Source of the DNA: Pusillimonas sp. MFBS29
GTDB lineage: Bacteria > Pseudomonadota > Gammaproteobacteria > Burkholderiales > Burkholderiaceae_B
Direction of reading: 5' to 3'
Length of the DNA stretch: 64,000 bases
Assembly: GCF_020687695.1 (NCBI RefSeq)
Contig: NZ_JAJEWL010000007.1
Coordinates: 1 to 64,000, forward strand
Positions 63,918 through 64,000 of this stretch are shown one piece after another (the stretch's first letter is position 1; every line of letters begins with the position of its first letter). Under the pieces are notes generated by a model. The model ran no database searches. It had not been told where the DNA came from and worked only from the letters and a program-made list of their open reading frames with translations. Both the position numbers and the translations under genes were made by a program.

Positions 63918-64000
63918 ATGCTCGAACGAGAACTGAAATTTTTTGTCCCGCCCGCCGCCCGGCAGGCGCTTGAGGCCGAGCTGCGCCAGGCCGGTGCGCA
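63918..64000 (+). CDS. CYTH-domain protein (partial, runs off the window)
   Basis: The first 27 codons read MLERELKFFVPPAARQALEA and continue in a helical, Ala/Arg-rich stretch. The ERELKF start fits the CYTH family (inorganic triphosphatase YgiF-like), whose N-terminal E-x-E-x-K strand binds metal and substrate. Most of the gene lies beyond the window, so the domain order and the function of the whole protein cannot be judged. Confidence 0.65.
   Translation, partial: MLERELKFFVPPAARQALEAELRQAGA

Overview
The window looks like a chromosomal segment of a betaproteobacterium of the order Burkholderiales, most likely family Alcaligenaceae (Bordetella/Pusillimonas-like). This is inferred from gene content and order, not from a database search. 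The signs are the TIGR02449-like gene-zapA-6S RNA order, tripartite tricarboxylate transporter genes beside a TctDE-type two-component pair, a degenerate RibBA (RibBX type) next to ribH and nusB, and a tol-pal cluster led by ybgC. Coding density is high, codon use is GC-rich, and nearly all ORFs are intact.

Layout. 1-1100: no convincing gene; two long near-palindromes and a 17-bp tandem repeat. 1115-6433: Lrp regulator divergent from hppD, then a Gate-domain membrane protein, msrA, a cytochrome c, lgt and a SIMPL protein. 6450-7430: 6S RNA downstream of zapA and a coiled-coil gene. 7769-13518: tctBA without tctC, a beta-hydroxyacid dehydrogenase, and rppH-tctD-tctE on the other strand. 13584-20989: proS, then ybgC-tolQRAB-pal-cpoB; tolA carries 26 uninterrupted AAAEK units. 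20995-29074: hydrolase, copper chaperone, PaaI-type thioesterase, aldo/keto reductase, and a BMP-type nucleoside ABC importer. 29126-36214: AsmA-like protein, ddh, ahpCF with two OxyR-like sites, and a CynX/NimT transporter. 36415-38589: a four-domain rhodanese and a glycine-zipper lipoprotein. 38622-48424: a two-component pair divergent from a catecholate-siderophore receptor, PiuC-type hydroxylase and FMN oxidase, then cadA/cadR with a clear MerR-type promoter.

47615-49029 holds a PadR-type regulator translationally coupled to a siderophore-interacting ferric reductase, with a perfect 18-bp palindrome at its promoter; it resembles the E. coli YqjI/YqjH pair. 49258-51640 is a small accessory patch: a periplasmic VanX-type dipeptidase, an unknown gene, an orphan VapB antitoxin with a decayed partial copy, a GNAT acetyltransferase, the last 45 codons of a type I restriction hsdR, and a repeat pair resembling an insertion sequence end. 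It abuts groESL, which has a perfect CIRCE element.

53792-59292 carries dgkA, pyrF, pncC, and a leftward run ribBX-ribH-nusB-thiL-pgpA. 59422-63814 is an IclR regulator followed by a phosphonate-type ABC importer (phnDCEE) with two adjacent inverted repeats in its promoter region. The window ends inside a CYTH-domain gene.

The main themes are envelope integrity (Tol-Pal, Lgt, AsmA, PgpA, DgkA), metal and oxidant handling (AhpCF, CadA, PiuC, siderophore uptake, PCuAC, MsrA), riboflavin and thiamine cofactors, and solute import. I see no convincing wholly new multi-gene system. The best leads are the large palindromes at 341-470 and 681-925, the coupled PadR/ferric reductase operon, the paired operator-like repeats before phnD, and the hsdR/repeat scar upstream of groESL.
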